Assembly (NCBI GenBank): GCA_910575565.1
Contig: CAJTFL010000016.1
Location: 31,464 to 95,463, forward strand
DNA from: Lachnospiraceae bacterium
Lineage (GTDB): Bacteria; Bacillota; Clostridia; Lachnospirales; Lachnospiraceae
Length of the DNA: 64,000 nucleotides
Reading direction: 5' to 3'
Of the stretch, positions 27,001 to 35,259 are shown piece after piece (the stretch's first letter is position 1; every line of letters begins with the position of its first letter). The notes under the pieces are model-generated. The model saw only the letters and a program-made list of their open reading frames with translations, was not told the DNA's origin and searched no databases. The translations under genes were made by a program, and so were the position numbers.

Positions 27001-27139
27001 CACGGAGACGATCTTCCCGAATATTTTTATTAAGCCCGCCTTTCAGATTGCCAAGGTATTCGTAATCAAGAATGTCCCGGTTCCTAAAGAAATCCACTAC
27101 CCGATCCTGTGTTGCACGTTCCGTATCCCCAATACTCAT
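24005..27139 (-). CDS. hsdR: Type I restriction enzyme R subunit
   Basis: The 1044-aa protein has the N-terminal PD-(D/E)XK nuclease (RPD135LVIYL, then E149-L-K151), a Walker A (TQGSGKT, residues 294-300), the DECH box (409-412), and helicase motifs further on (IGFTGTPLL, VVDKLLTGFD, QAICRVNR). It translocates DNA with ATP and cuts it away from the unmethylated target, in complex with HsdM and HsdS. Length is normal and no frameshift is seen. It is preceded by hsdS (20 bp gap) and followed by the double metallopeptidase. Confidence 0.96.
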   Translation of the reverse strand: MSIGDTERATQDRVVDFFRNRDILDYEYLGNLKGGLNKNIREDRLRAYLRLCGYREKLIDKAVTELIRTADDMTHGLYIANQEVYRLLKYGAKVRETPESAPKTVYFIDAENPANNHFSIAEEVTVVERQEKRPDLVIYLNGIAVAVMELKKKSASVSNGIRQNLTNQRDGFIAPFFTTVQLCMAGNEIEGLRYGTTLTEEKYYMEWKPDGFHENEEERDPEDIRIMAYCEQMDNLLLRQLYQMFDKKRFIDLIENFVIFDKGKKKVCRYNQYYGIKRTQSRLAKQRGGIIWHTQGSGKTLSMVWLSKWILSHSNDARILIVTDRDELDEQIERTYKGVNEKIVRTKSCDDLLRRLNSYDDSLLCSLVHKFGRRGGEATEADYDKYIDELKKALPADFEAKGKIYVFVDECHRTQSGKLHAAMQAIMPKAIFIGFTGTPLLKKDKKTSIEVFGTYIHSYKYNEAVRDGVVLDLRYEYRDIPQELSSHDRIDQWFDVKTRILSPRAKAKLKEKWANMQNIYSSRSRLERVAWDIMQDFDLKARLMDGNGNAILVADRIYTACKYYEIFQQRGFKQCAIISSYTPQAGDLRTDTVSLEEDTEKFEKYDIYLRMLGLDPDHLPEKLSIQKRVDDFEAGAKEKFINEPANMKLLIVVDKLLTGFDAPPCTYLYIDKKMQDHGLFQAICRVNRLDGDTKEFGFIVDYKQLFGNLKAAMDKYTSGAFEGYDPEDVEGLIKDRSEEAMEHFKEVYEELEELCEGVEAPREDLQYVHYFCGEAGMSEEMDEIYTRLRGKLYRLVNMLVRAFAEAKPYMVDLCTVSEWKKYEDKVRFYLELKQIIGNKSGDFLDLKAYEPDMRKLIDNYIIAGDSIKIGEFDDLTLLDFVKDQGNAMTADFSASGQRQSAAEAIENNIRRKMVERVTVNPKYYEKMSAILEKLIEERKQGVASYKELLEKYIKLAKNVESPEENENYPESIQKSRALQALFDNVGEDEELALKLHDAVMHSKMNGFRGDEIKENRIKRAMLAILEDEEEMERLFKIIKKQEEY

Positions 27140-27159
27140 TTGTACAGCCTTCTTTCTGT

Positions 27160-28452
27160 TTACGCTAATTTTATTTTTCCGGTTATCAATTCACTCATCA
27201 TGGCTTTTTTTATTTGGGTGTACTTATCAAATTTTTGCTGGTGAAGGGTAATGAGGTGGTCGAGGTGTTTAAAATACTCTCCTATTTTCTTTTGTTCTTC
27301 GCATGACGGTATATCAAATGTCAAATTTTCAAGAACTGTTTGACTAATATTTTTGTTTGCGCTGTTTGTTGCCTGAGCCATTATCTGGCCTCGCACTTTC
27401 TTAGTACCAAATACATATCTCTTGAAATTATCATTTAATCCATACCCATCTCTGAATCGTATAATAAAGCCAGAATATGTCGTATCTTTAAGGTTTTCTG
27501 GCACTAACGCTGCTTCTCCAATACCCTCCAACTTTACCGACGAGCGGACAAAAAGAACATCACCCTTTAGCAATGAATACTCTATTAACTGCTTTTCTGA
27601 TGCTTCAGCTAGCCCTAAGTTCTGCACATCGACAACATTATTTCCGAATATATTTTGCAAATTCACAAAAGCATATCCATGTCCCATTGCATCCTTGGAG
27701 AAATTCATTCCATTCTTTAATGTGCCAAGTTCACCCAACTTACGCTGTTCCCAAGGTTCATGATATCCCGGCTCCCGCACTTGAGGAATATCCGAACCTT
27801 CCTGCGGAAACATCAAATACAAGCATCCCCTCTTAAAACTCCATAACTTAGAAACCACCTTCTTCAGTTCCGCCAGCAACCGATCCACCTCCGATATGGC
27901 TGATACAATAGCCCTCTGTTCTTCCAGTGGCGGAACCGCAATTAACGTTTCCGAGATTGCTCTCTTAGCTATAGACGACACCTTAATCCCGGTAACATAC
28001 GGCAGCACTTGGGTATGGTATATAGGGGAATTCATATAATATCCCAACCACTTCGGCGCAAAAGCCCCTTTCTTAACGCGGCATGGGATTGTGTGCAGTC
28101 CCGCAACCATCTTTCCTTTTCCCAGACCATAAATCTCCGTCGCTTTCCCAACGGTATCGTCCTCTGCAGTATCGGCCAGAATCACATCTCCATCCTGCAG
28201 CCCCTGTGCCGATGCTGCGAGAAGAGAGGGGGCATTCAGATAAGGAACTTCATCCTTTTCACAATCCAGTACCTCTCCAAACCGAGTCAGAATATCTCCA
28301 TAGTGTACATTGCGGACAGTTCCTCCGTGATCATTCAAATCTGCTCTTGGCAGCGTATTATTGGACAGCACACTAAACGTTTCTTCAAAAGTCTGCAGTT
28401 TCCACTCTACAGGAATCTCTCCGATTTCCGTATGTTTCATTTCCCTTACCAT
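27160..28452 (-). CDS. hsdS: Type I restriction specificity subunit
   Basis: The 430-aa product has two target-recognition domains (about residues 20-190 and 235-390), each followed by a conserved helix: PLEEQRAIVSAISEVDRLLA and PSCEEQKKIGEYFKHLDHLI. It sets the bipartite DNA sequence recognised by the methylase and endonuclease. The ATG overlaps the hsdM stop by 7 bp, so translation is coupled. The recognition sequence cannot be predicted. No second, inverted hsdS for phase switching is present in this window. Confidence 0.95.
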   Translation of the reverse strand: MVREMKHTEIGEIPVEWKLQTFEETFSVLSNNTLPRADLNDHGGTVRNVHYGDILTRFGEVLDCEKDEVPYLNAPSLLAASAQGLQDGDVILADTAEDDTVGKATEIYGLGKGKMVAGLHTIPCRVKKGAFAPKWLGYYMNSPIYHTQVLPYVTGIKVSSIAKRAISETLIAVPPLEEQRAIVSAISEVDRLLAELKKVVSKLWSFKRGCLYLMFPQEGSDIPQVREPGYHEPWEQRKLGELGTLKNGMNFSKDAMGHGYAFVNLQNIFGNNVVDVQNLGLAEASEKQLIEYSLLKGDVLFVRSSVKLEGIGEAALVPENLKDTTYSGFIIRFRDGYGLNDNFKRYVFGTKKVRGQIMAQATNSANKNISQTVLENLTFDIPSCEEQKKIGEYFKHLDHLITLHQQKFDKYTQIKKAMMSELITGKIKLA

Positions 28453-31121
28453 GCGAATCCCATCCTTTCCAGATGCTGCTTCACCTTACCTTCATATGTA
28501 CTTACCTGTTCCAGAAGATCCGGCAGCGTGTTTTCATATCGTCTGGACAATTCCATGATTCTGTCAGCCAATTGATGGGATACCGTCCTATACAAATCGT
28601 TAATTCCATTGCCGATGGCGTAATACCACTTTTTGTTCACCAACAAATCCATGATTTCATCATCCGTCAAAGCCGTATAACGCTCTCGGGCCTTTGTGTC
28701 CAGTTCTTTCTCAAGTGCCCTTATCGTTTTTGTCATATCCTCCAACCGTTTAGCCAGCTTAAACGCCGTTTCCAGTTCTTTATAGTCATCCTCATAAGCT
28801 TCCGGTACAGGAGCCTCCAGACGGGCCAATTCCAGCGCATAGGCAATGGAAGTTCTCGTTACCGTTCCATTGCCAGCATAGGCCGCTTCGCAAAGAATAT
28901 GTTCTCCAATATAATCCGTATAATCCGCTTTCTTCTTGATTGTGGAAAAAACATTCTGAAATTCCACAAGCGCATCTATGAGCGGCGTATGCACGCTCTT
29001 CTTGATTTCCGCCATCTTATCCCTGATATCTTTGCTTCTGACTCTTCCCCCGTCCGAAATATCCGCAAGAATAGAATCCGTTTCTGATTCTTCAATCATT
29101 TCTGTCAATCTGGAATCCGTCTCTGCCGCCAGCTCTGTCAATTCCTCGATTTCCCGCTTCTCTTCCGGAAAGAGTTCTGAAATGACCATATCCTTTGGAA
29201 TCAGTTTTCCTTCCCAGCCCACCACCCTTCGCTCCGGATTACCATCTCCATCTTTTTTCTTCGTCTCTTTCGTAATATTTTCCGTCTCTCTGGCAACGCC
29301 ATATCCGGCTTCTTCCGATATGATCAACGAAACGTCATCCCCCAGCACGTCGTTCCAGTAGGTCAGAAGCACTTGATAAACCGAATATTTATCAATCAGC
29401 ATAAGACCCTCAAATTCATCCAATATTGCCTGTGCCAGCCGTTTAATCAACTTTTTTGCGGACACTTCCGGCTTAAGCATTTTCAATTCCTGATCCGCAT
29501 ACGCCTTCCATCTCAGGTACGCCTCATCCATCTTTACTCCGTATGCGATAAATTCCTGATCAGAAAATATGGTCGGGCGAATCTGATCCTCTTCCACAAT
29601 CAATTTGTAATATCCATCACGGAAAGCGCCCAGCAGAGAATCTTTCAGCTTCGGAAACGCATCCCAGAAACGCCAAAGGGAATCGATATCTGCCTCCGGA
29701 ATGCCACCATGGATATGCGCATAAATATCCTGCACATCCTCCGGTTCGGAAGAATCTATATAACGGGAAATGTTCAGATTATAATCATTCTTCTCTTTGA
29801 TTTCTTTATTCGGCACAAATCTGGCATAGTTCGGATCTGTTTCAATCTGCTGGTTAAAAGTTGTCACAATCCTGTAGATATCCTGTTCCCGCAGACGATT
29901 TTTATTCCCATCCTTCACATATCCCTTCCCTGCGTCAATCATAAAAATTCCCGATCGATTATCTGCGCCTTCCTTATCGATTACCAGAATGCAGGCAGGA
30001 ATCCCGGTTCCATAAAAGAGATTTGAAGGCAGGCTTATAATCCCTTTAATCCATCCTTTATCGACAATCGCCTTTCTTATGGTTCCTTCCGCATTTCCCC
30101 GAAACAAAACGCCATGGGACAAAATGACTGCCGCCTTTCCAGCAGACTTCAATGTTTTCAGGATATGCATCAGCCATGCGTAATCCCCATTCTTTTCCGG
30201 CGGCCTGTCCCCATAGCCGGTAAAACGTCCATACTCTTTCAGTCCATCAGACCAGTTTTTGAGAGAAAAGGGGGGATTTGCAACTATGTAATCAAACCGC
30301 TCCAATTCTGAGGCATCGTCTGCTTTTAAAAACTGCGGATCGGAGAACGTATTGCCGGACATGATCCTGATTGTGGGCTTATTGTGCAGCACTGCATTCA
30401 TTTTTGCCAGGCCGGCAGTCGAACTCTCTTTTTCCTGTCCATATCCTGCGATTTCAAACGGAGCCTCCGTCAGCGCCCTGATGAGCAGAGAACCACTGCC
30501 GCAGGCCGGGTCACATATTGTTGCATCTCTGTCTGCACACTTATCAATACCAATCACCTGAGCAAGAATACGGGATACTTCCGCCGGCGTATAGAACTGT
30601 CCCTTGCTCTTGCCGCTTTCCGTAGCAAAATTCCGCATTAGGTATTCATAAGCATCGCCAATAATATCATCACCTTCAGCTTTGTTTTTTGAGAAATCCA
30701 GCTCCGGCCTCTGGAAAATCGCAATCAGCTTTGTGAGTTTATCCACCATTTCCTGACCCTTGCCAAGTTTAGCTTCGTCATTAAAATGAGCAATGTCTAT
30801 CACCCCTTTCAAGCTGTCGTTTTCCTCGGCCAGACGGGCAATCACCTTATCCATTCCATCCCCGATGTTCTTTTTGTTTTTCAGCGCAATAAAATCATCA
30901 AAAGAACATCCTGTTCTTTTATCCGGATCCCTGTTCGTATCATGAGCTTTGTCAAAAACTTTTATATCCGCGTATTTCTGTCCTTTGTACTTGTCCGTCA
31001 CATATTTCATGAACAACAAAGCAAGTACATAATCCTTATATTGCGATGCATCCATGCCTCCACGCAACGCATCACAGCTCGCCCATAGAGAACTGTATAA
31101 TTCTGTCTTTTTAACCGCCAT
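28446..31121 (-). CDS. hsdM: Type I restriction methylase subunit, long form
   Basis: The 891-aa protein has the N6-adenine methylase motifs: motif I DPACGSG (204-210) and motif IV N282-P-P-F (ANPPFSLKNW), with the upstream GQFYTPAEV. Standard HsdM is about 500 aa; here an extra ~350 residues, rich in Glu/Lys helices, extend the C-terminus (TDSRLTEMIEESETDSILAD region), probably for complex assembly. AGGAG sits upstream of the ATG. It begins the hsdMSR operon. Confidence 0.95.
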   Translation of the reverse strand: MAVKKTELYSSLWASCDALRGGMDASQYKDYVLALLFMKYVTDKYKGQKYADIKVFDKAHDTNRDPDKRTGCSFDDFIALKNKKNIGDGMDKVIARLAEENDSLKGVIDIAHFNDEAKLGKGQEMVDKLTKLIAIFQRPELDFSKNKAEGDDIIGDAYEYLMRNFATESGKSKGQFYTPAEVSRILAQVIGIDKCADRDATICDPACGSGSLLIRALTEAPFEIAGYGQEKESSTAGLAKMNAVLHNKPTIRIMSGNTFSDPQFLKADDASELERFDYIVANPPFSLKNWSDGLKEYGRFTGYGDRPPEKNGDYAWLMHILKTLKSAGKAAVILSHGVLFRGNAEGTIRKAIVDKGWIKGIISLPSNLFYGTGIPACILVIDKEGADNRSGIFMIDAGKGYVKDGNKNRLREQDIYRIVTTFNQQIETDPNYARFVPNKEIKEKNDYNLNISRYIDSSEPEDVQDIYAHIHGGIPEADIDSLWRFWDAFPKLKDSLLGAFRDGYYKLIVEEDQIRPTIFSDQEFIAYGVKMDEAYLRWKAYADQELKMLKPEVSAKKLIKRLAQAILDEFEGLMLIDKYSVYQVLLTYWNDVLGDDVSLIISEEAGYGVARETENITKETKKKDGDGNPERRVVGWEGKLIPKDMVISELFPEEKREIEELTELAAETDSRLTEMIEESETDSILADISDGGRVRSKDIRDKMAEIKKSVHTPLIDALVEFQNVFSTIKKKADYTDYIGEHILCEAAYAGNGTVTRTSIAYALELARLEAPVPEAYEDDYKELETAFKLAKRLEDMTKTIRALEKELDTKARERYTALTDDEIMDLLVNKKWYYAIGNGINDLYRTVSHQLADRIMELSRRYENTLPDLLEQVSTYEGKVKQHLERMGFAW

Positions 31122-31129
31122 CTTATGTT

Positions 31130-31483
31130 TTCTCCTTCTTCTATAGCTTCTGTTCCAAAATGTAATCTGCTTTCAATAACGTCCCATTCCGTCTTAAAAC
31201 AATCCCGTAATACTGCTCCGGACAGCTTGGATGACCGATGCCTTGATGAGGTTTTCCAAACGGGGGAATCCCATTTGCCTTGGTTAAGGAAGTGAGCCAG
31301 GGTAGTGCGGTGGCAAGGGCTATGGTAGGAAAAATTCACGGCTTTCCTGTTGTACCCAAGGGAAAATGTGGAAATTAAAACCGCCATAACGCGGCGGATG
31401 ATTGTGCGGGAAAACACCTGGCACAAATTTAAGGCTCTCAAGCACTTGTAAATAATATCTGAATGATGTACACTGTTTTCCAT
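31130..31483 (-). pseudogene. N-terminal remnant of a DDE transposase
   Basis: The frame reads MENSVHHSDIIYKCLRALNL at the start and includes SYHSPCHRTTLAHFLNQGKW, a pattern I associate with IS4/IS701-like DDE transposases. It stops making sense after about 110 residues, where it meets hsdM. No catalytic triad is present. It supplies the region upstream of hsdM and may have brought its promoter. Confidence 0.55.
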
Positions 31484-31568
31484 AAGGCATCTCCTTTTAT
31501 GGTATTTGTTTTGTGGCAAAAACAGTATACACCAAAAAAGGCTGATGTCTTATTTTTTGTGAAACTTT

Positions 31569-32071
31569 TTATATTTGCTCATTTATAGTTACATATTGGT
31601 ATCTATTTGCGTTTTCTACCGAAACATTAATGGTAATTAAATATACATTGTAGACATTCTCACTCAATATTATCGTTCCAAGCTTTTGTGAAGAAATCTC
31701 CTGGGGCGGATCAAATTTTCTGGCAATCACATAATATTGTTTATCAGATGAAATATTACCGCCTTTCCTGATCTTTTTTCCTCCTGTTTCTCCATATGTA
31801 AAAATTGCCCCTCCATAGGTAAATCCATCTGCATAATCAGACCACTTTTTGTGAAGTCCAATGCTCCTTCTGGTTCAATCGTCATTCCAAAATTTTTTCC
31901 CGGATACGGGATAAAATTAATCGGCACCAAAGTAACATCATCTTCCAGAAAATTGACCGCATTCACAGAAACAAACCTGTCCTTTTTCCGGGGAATATAC
32001 TTATTATAAAATATATCTGCACAAACCTCTTTCTCTAACCCTATCTCATATCTATCAATAGCGTATTTCAT
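31569..32071 (-). pseudogene. Frameshifted gene of unknown function (paralog at 50186)
   Basis: From 32071 the frame reads MKYAIDRYEIGLEKEVCADI and then SVNAVNFLEDDVTLVPINFI. Near 31856 one base is missing compared with the paralog (GAACTT became GACTT), and the sense frame continues as KKWSDYADGFTYGGAIFTYG and so on to a stop at 31569. The intact product would be about 167 aa. The paralog at 50186-50557 shares VNAVNFLED...TLxPINF and KKWSDYADGF. I recognise no family. Confidence 0.65.
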
Positions 32072-32142
32072 GGTTCCCCTATCTCTTTATCTGAATAATA
32101 TGTGATCCTTGTACAAAATTTGTACACTTAAGTATGCTCTAG

Positions 32143-32300
32143 TACTGCGTTGCGTAAATTCCAGTGAATATGCACCCGCTGTCTACGTCATCTGTAAATC
32201 CCACGAAACTCGACGTAGCACCACTGCGCCTTCGTTTCGCGGGATTCACATCTAACGCAGACATCAGACGCCTATTCACCGTTATTTACGCAACGCAGTA
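32143..32300. mobile_element. 158-bp near-palindromic MITE, copy 1 (CTAG target duplication)
   Basis: The element starts TACTGCGTTGCGTAAAT and ends with the reverse complement, ATTTACGCAACGCAGTA, and is flanked on both sides by CTAG (32139-32142 and 32301-32304). Most of its length can fold back on itself. Copy 2 at 47531-47688 is the same 158 bp in opposite orientation with a single base difference. The homologous place in the other repeat (near 50683) has no insert, so this is a recent insertion. It has no coding capacity. Confidence 0.9.
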
Positions 32301-32469
32301 CTAGTCTTATTATACATATAATATTCCGTCTTTTCAATCAATACTTTGATATCAGTAATATTTTCTCTTTCTACCTCTGAGTGTTTATGTATTCCATGTT
32401 ATTCTTATATTCCTGCACAATCTACACTTACATATTTCAGATATCTTATAGCAATCTCCCTTGTTAAAT

Positions 32470-32536
32470 GATGTTGGGGTCAAAAGGTTTTTTGACCCCT
32501 CTGATACCAGATTGCTCCGCACTCTGTGCTCCCGCT
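32470..32536. other. Foreign scar with a perfect hairpin inside the repeat
   Basis: Sequence GGGGTCAAAAGGTTTTTTGA (32475 onward) folds as GGGGTCAAAA...TTTTGACCCC. The block replaces about 150 bp of the recombinase gene compared with the intact copies, which suggests it is the end of a lost insertion sequence. Confidence 0.5.
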
Positions 32537-32746
32537 AGTTGATACCGATTTCTCCACTAAAAAACCACTACACTCCTTGCACACTGCAATTCCAACCAAC
32601 GCACTCACTTCCATACGTTTTCCAACCACTCTTGTATTTAATGTTAGCATTCGTTTCGCTATTTCTAATTCTTCCTTAGCTATAACACTATATCTTTCAT
32701 GTTTCATAAATCCATATGGAATTCTTTCTGTACTTCTTTTATTCAT
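32480..32746 (-). pseudogene. Deleted copy (R1) of the serine-recombinase C-terminal gene
   Basis: The frame keeps ERIPYGFMKHE, then jumps directly to RYSVIAKEELEIAKRMLTLN, losing about 75 residues compared with the 219-aa copies at 50772, 55157 and 63073. The second zinc-ribbon cysteine pair is also lost, replaced by scar sequence. Non-functional; it marks the left-most member of the repeat family. Confidence 0.8.
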
Positions 32747-32880
32747 ATAAACTTTCTCCATTCGTAAAATATTGTTGACACCAGTTTAAGCATTACCTAA
32801 AACCGTCTAAATTCATCGATCCATTACACGAAATACAAAGCAAACTCTCTATTAGTAATTCTTCTGTATCCCAAGACATC

Positions 32881-32923
32881 AAAAAAGCAGGTTAATGAAT
32901 TATCTCATCCATCATCCTGCTCA
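32881..32923 (-). terminator. Terminator in repeat unit R1
   Basis: On the minus strand AGCAGG...CCTGCT is followed by TTTTT. The same terminator stands in R2 (51568) and R3 (55951), between the small membrane gene and the recombinase fragment. Confidence 0.7.
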
Positions 32924-32947
32924 TAAAATAAACTATCATATTAATTT

Positions 32948-33154
32948 CTATTTTTCTATCTGCTTATCAAAAAACCCCATCACTCTCCCACCCCAATAAA
33001 TTACCCCAAGCACCCAGCTCGCCAACACTCCATACAAAATCACCGGCCCCGCAATAGTAAAGATCTTACACCCAATCCCAAACACCTGTCCCTCCGCTCG
33101 TGTCAAGTTAGGGCAAACTTTTTCTTCGAGTTTGGCATTTTCAATAAATTTCAA
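32948..33154 (-). CDS. Small membrane protein of repeat unit R1
   Basis: The 68-aa frame (TTG start) reads KVCPNLTRAEGQVFGIGCKI followed by a hydrophobic stretch (FTIAGPVILYGVLASWVLGV) and a short basic end. One or two membrane segments are likely. Related sequences lie at 51653, 56037 and, with a stop, at 53497. The last shows an N-terminus (MEFAISKHLKNIFYEGELEA) missing here, so this copy may be a C-terminal part. No ribosome binding site is obvious. Function unknown. Confidence 0.5.
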   Translation of the reverse strand: MKFIENAKLEEKVCPNLTRAEGQVFGIGCKIFTIAGPVILYGVLASWVLGVIYWGGRVMGFFDKQIEK

Positions 33155-33297
33155 ATACTTTTTTATGTAAAATCACGAAACTATTTCAACTTTTAATTCG
33201 ATTTTCCCACACCAGCGGAGCAAGTTTTTCAAATTTTTCATTCTGTCAAATACCTATCAAATAAAAAACACTAGAAATGCTTATAAATGCTGAGGTT

Positions 33298-34203
33298 TTA
33301 CGATTTCACTTTGTCAATAATCCCCATTGCTGAACAAACAACACCCATTACAAAAAAAGTGTTCCGAACAGCTTGGGCTGATGCTGGTGCATCTGCTTTA
33401 TAGAAGATAGAAAGCAGCAAGCCAAGTAAAAACATAAGCAAGCCAAAGACAATCATCCCTGTTGACTTACCAATAAACGCTGGGCAAATGAATTTGGAAG
33501 CCCGAGTGATAAACCATCGCTGGTCACCTCGCTGCTCCTTAGTAACCAAATGCCCGAGAAAGCAAAGTATCAGGGAGGGAAGGGCTGAAAGTGAAGCTGC
33601 AATAAATACTGCTTCCAAAAATTCGGCTAAACCAATATAACCGCTAAAAATACGTACGAAAGCCAGCAACACGGTTGCCCCAATAATACTAACAACAGCA
33701 TAGCGCATTGTACGGGTGATTCTTTTGGAAAGAACCTCATGAACGCAAAAAGAGAAATAAGCCAGCATAAATACAAGCGTAATCAGCATTAAAATTAAAG
33801 GCAGGTCAAAAGCACCTCTCGCAAAGTTTTGAATGATTTCTCGGACATAATGTGGCCAACTGTACAGAGTACCATAGAAAATAACATACATCACAAATGT
33901 TACCGCAGCAAATGTGATAAGCGCAACAGAAAGAATGGTTGAAATAATAATGTCCTGAGGGCGTAGCTTCACCTCCCCTAAGTTGTTTGCCACGGCATCA
34001 AACATACTGTCATATATATCCGGAGAACGGTCCTGTTGGGCGGCTGCCCTCTTCTCCCGTTCTGCTACAGATTGATATGTTTCCCTGACATAACCATTCT
34101 TGGGATTTCCGTAATAATATCTGCCATTCGTTCCGCGATAGTAACCCGTTCCATCCGCTCCCACTTTGGTGCCTTTAAGTTTTGCCCATTTCTTTTCACT
34201 CAT
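33298..34203 (-). CDS. Multi-spanning membrane protein of unknown function
   Basis: The product is about 301 aa from the ATG at 34203 (MSEKKWAKLKGTKVGADGTG); the frame is open to 34326 through a TTG. After a Tyr/Gly-rich hydrophilic N-terminus come about eight membrane segments (DIIISTILSVALITFAAVTF, LPLILMLITLVFMLAYFSF and others). I recognise no family. It sits between the R1 repeat and the IS110 left end, on the minus strand. Confidence 0.7.
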   Translation of the reverse strand: MSEKKWAKLKGTKVGADGTGYYRGTNGRYYYGNPKNGYVRETYQSVAEREKRAAAQQDRSPDIYDSMFDAVANNLGEVKLRPQDIIISTILSVALITFAAVTFVMYVIFYGTLYSWPHYVREIIQNFARGAFDLPLILMLITLVFMLAYFSFCVHEVLSKRITRTMRYAVVSIIGATVLLAFVRIFSGYIGLAEFLEAVFIAASLSALPSLILCFLGHLVTKEQRGDQRWFITRASKFICPAFIGKSTGMIVFGLLMFLLGLLLSIFYKADAPASAQAVRNTFFVMGVVCSAMGIIDKVKS

Positions 34204-34343
34204 ATTGTCCTGATATCCTTTCTCACCTATATAATCTCGCCGGTACTTACCTTTGGGGGTGGTACTTACCTTCCGATCCCCCGTAGGCATTTTCCCGTCA
34301 AGACCACAAAAGCGGTGCAGGGTCAATAATCCCTACACCGCCA

Positions 34344-34734
34344 TTAAAAGCTACAACACACAATACCCTTGATAATTCGCCAAAAAAAGGTTATACTGGG
34401 TATGTGGCGCAGTAAGTAATCTGCTGTGTGGGAGGTCGCTTCTCCTGCATAGGGGCGTGGAGAGGTGGTGCTCTCTGCGCCCTGCCTTTTTGCTTCTGTG
34501 TCTCGTGGTTCTATTTTACACCAGCTTAGAGCAAATTGCAATAGGTTGATTGCCTTGATTCGACAAGCGGGGGTTGACTTCTTTACAAAAATTTTATACT
34601 TTATCAAGATATCCTCCATTCCGCCGCCTTCGGCTGGCGGCACAAATAGTAATGAACGTATCGACTATCCTCCACGTTGTACCTATAATAAAAGCGAGAA
34701 GCTATACTACAAAGCACGGGGAGGTGAGTCGTAA
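34344..34734. other. GC-rich structured segment, possibly an RNA
   Basis: No confident gene. A 99-aa minus-strand frame (about 34344-34643) is open, but its composition and hairpins (GCCGCCAGCCGAAGGCGGC at 34620-34640) suggest RNA structure rather than protein. I remember similar frames near clostridial mobile elements. The role is not known. Confidence 0.35.
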
Positions 34735-34897
34735 AAACGCTCTCGTTTTAGACAGCATGTTAATCAGTGTAAGTTCCACCTTCCAAGCACAAATAAGTGG
34801 CCCTATTAGACCGTACACTAAGAATTGTTTTAACTCTTGTTAAATGTGTGGTGGAACAGTCAATGGCTTCTCTATTTTTCAGAAAGGAGCGTTGCCT
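34735..34897 (+). other. Left non-coding end of the IS110 element
   Basis: The 160 bp before the transposase ATG is non-coding and carries pairing segments GTTCCACC (34778) and GGTGGAAC (34851). IS110-family elements are known to produce a bridge RNA from their non-coding ends, and this is where one would be expected. That is inference; the element boundary is approximate. Confidence 0.45.
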
Positions 34898-35071
34898 ATG
34901 AAAGTTGTTTATCAGACCTGCTGTGGCGTCGATGTTCACAAATCTTTTCTCGTTGCCACAATCATCAAAACCACATCCGGAGTTCAGCCTTCTTATCAGA
35001 AAAAGCGCTTCTCCACCTTCAACAATTCCATTCTTGAGTTCAAGAAATGGCTGCTGGACAATTCCTGCCGT
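34898..35071 (+). pseudogene. IS110-family transposase, 5' part (split by mobile element)
   Basis: The ATG at 34898 follows AGAAAGGAG. The frame reads MKVVYQTCCGVDVHKSFLVA, with the first catalytic Asp of the RuvC-like DEDD domain in GVDVHKS, and runs to DNSCR at 35071. There the integrated element interrupts it. The rest of the gene resumes at 46623 in the same frame and gives DICMESTGKYW, the next conserved IS110 block. Confidence 0.9.
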
Positions 35072-35072
35072 G
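35065..35072. repeat. Left attachment site core
   Basis: CTGCCGTG marks the left junction; the same 8 bp occurs at the right junction. In the restored gene it encodes the Cys-Arg region just before DICMESTGKYW. Confidence 0.8.
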
Positions 35073-35223
35073 GCAGACGAATAGTATTTTTATCATCTTG
35101 AATATATCCTTTCATAAGCCTTTAAACCTTGATATATCAGGCTTCTTGGCACTTTTCTTCATTTTTGTATTTTGCCCTTACCTTACGCAAATCTATGTAA
35201 ATCTACGCAAATTCATGAGCAAA

Positions 35224-35246
35224 TGGTGTAGTAAGTGGTGTAGTAA
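35224..35246. repeat. Integrase arm sites, left end
   Basis: Two direct copies of TGGTGTAGTAA at 35224-35234 and 35236-35246. The right end carries the same pair at 46534-46555. Paired subterminal repeats are typical arm-binding sites of Tn916-like integrases. Confidence 0.75.
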
Positions 35247-35259
35247 ATTGGTGTGTTTT

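Noticed and set aside
28473..29087. Long plus-strand frames opposite hsdM, hsdR and the relaxase
   Set aside because: They are antisense shadows of clear genes, with no start signals and no recognisable domains.
34344..34643. 99-aa minus-strand frame
   Set aside because: Composition follows hairpins and GC-rich repeats; better explained as a structured non-coding region.
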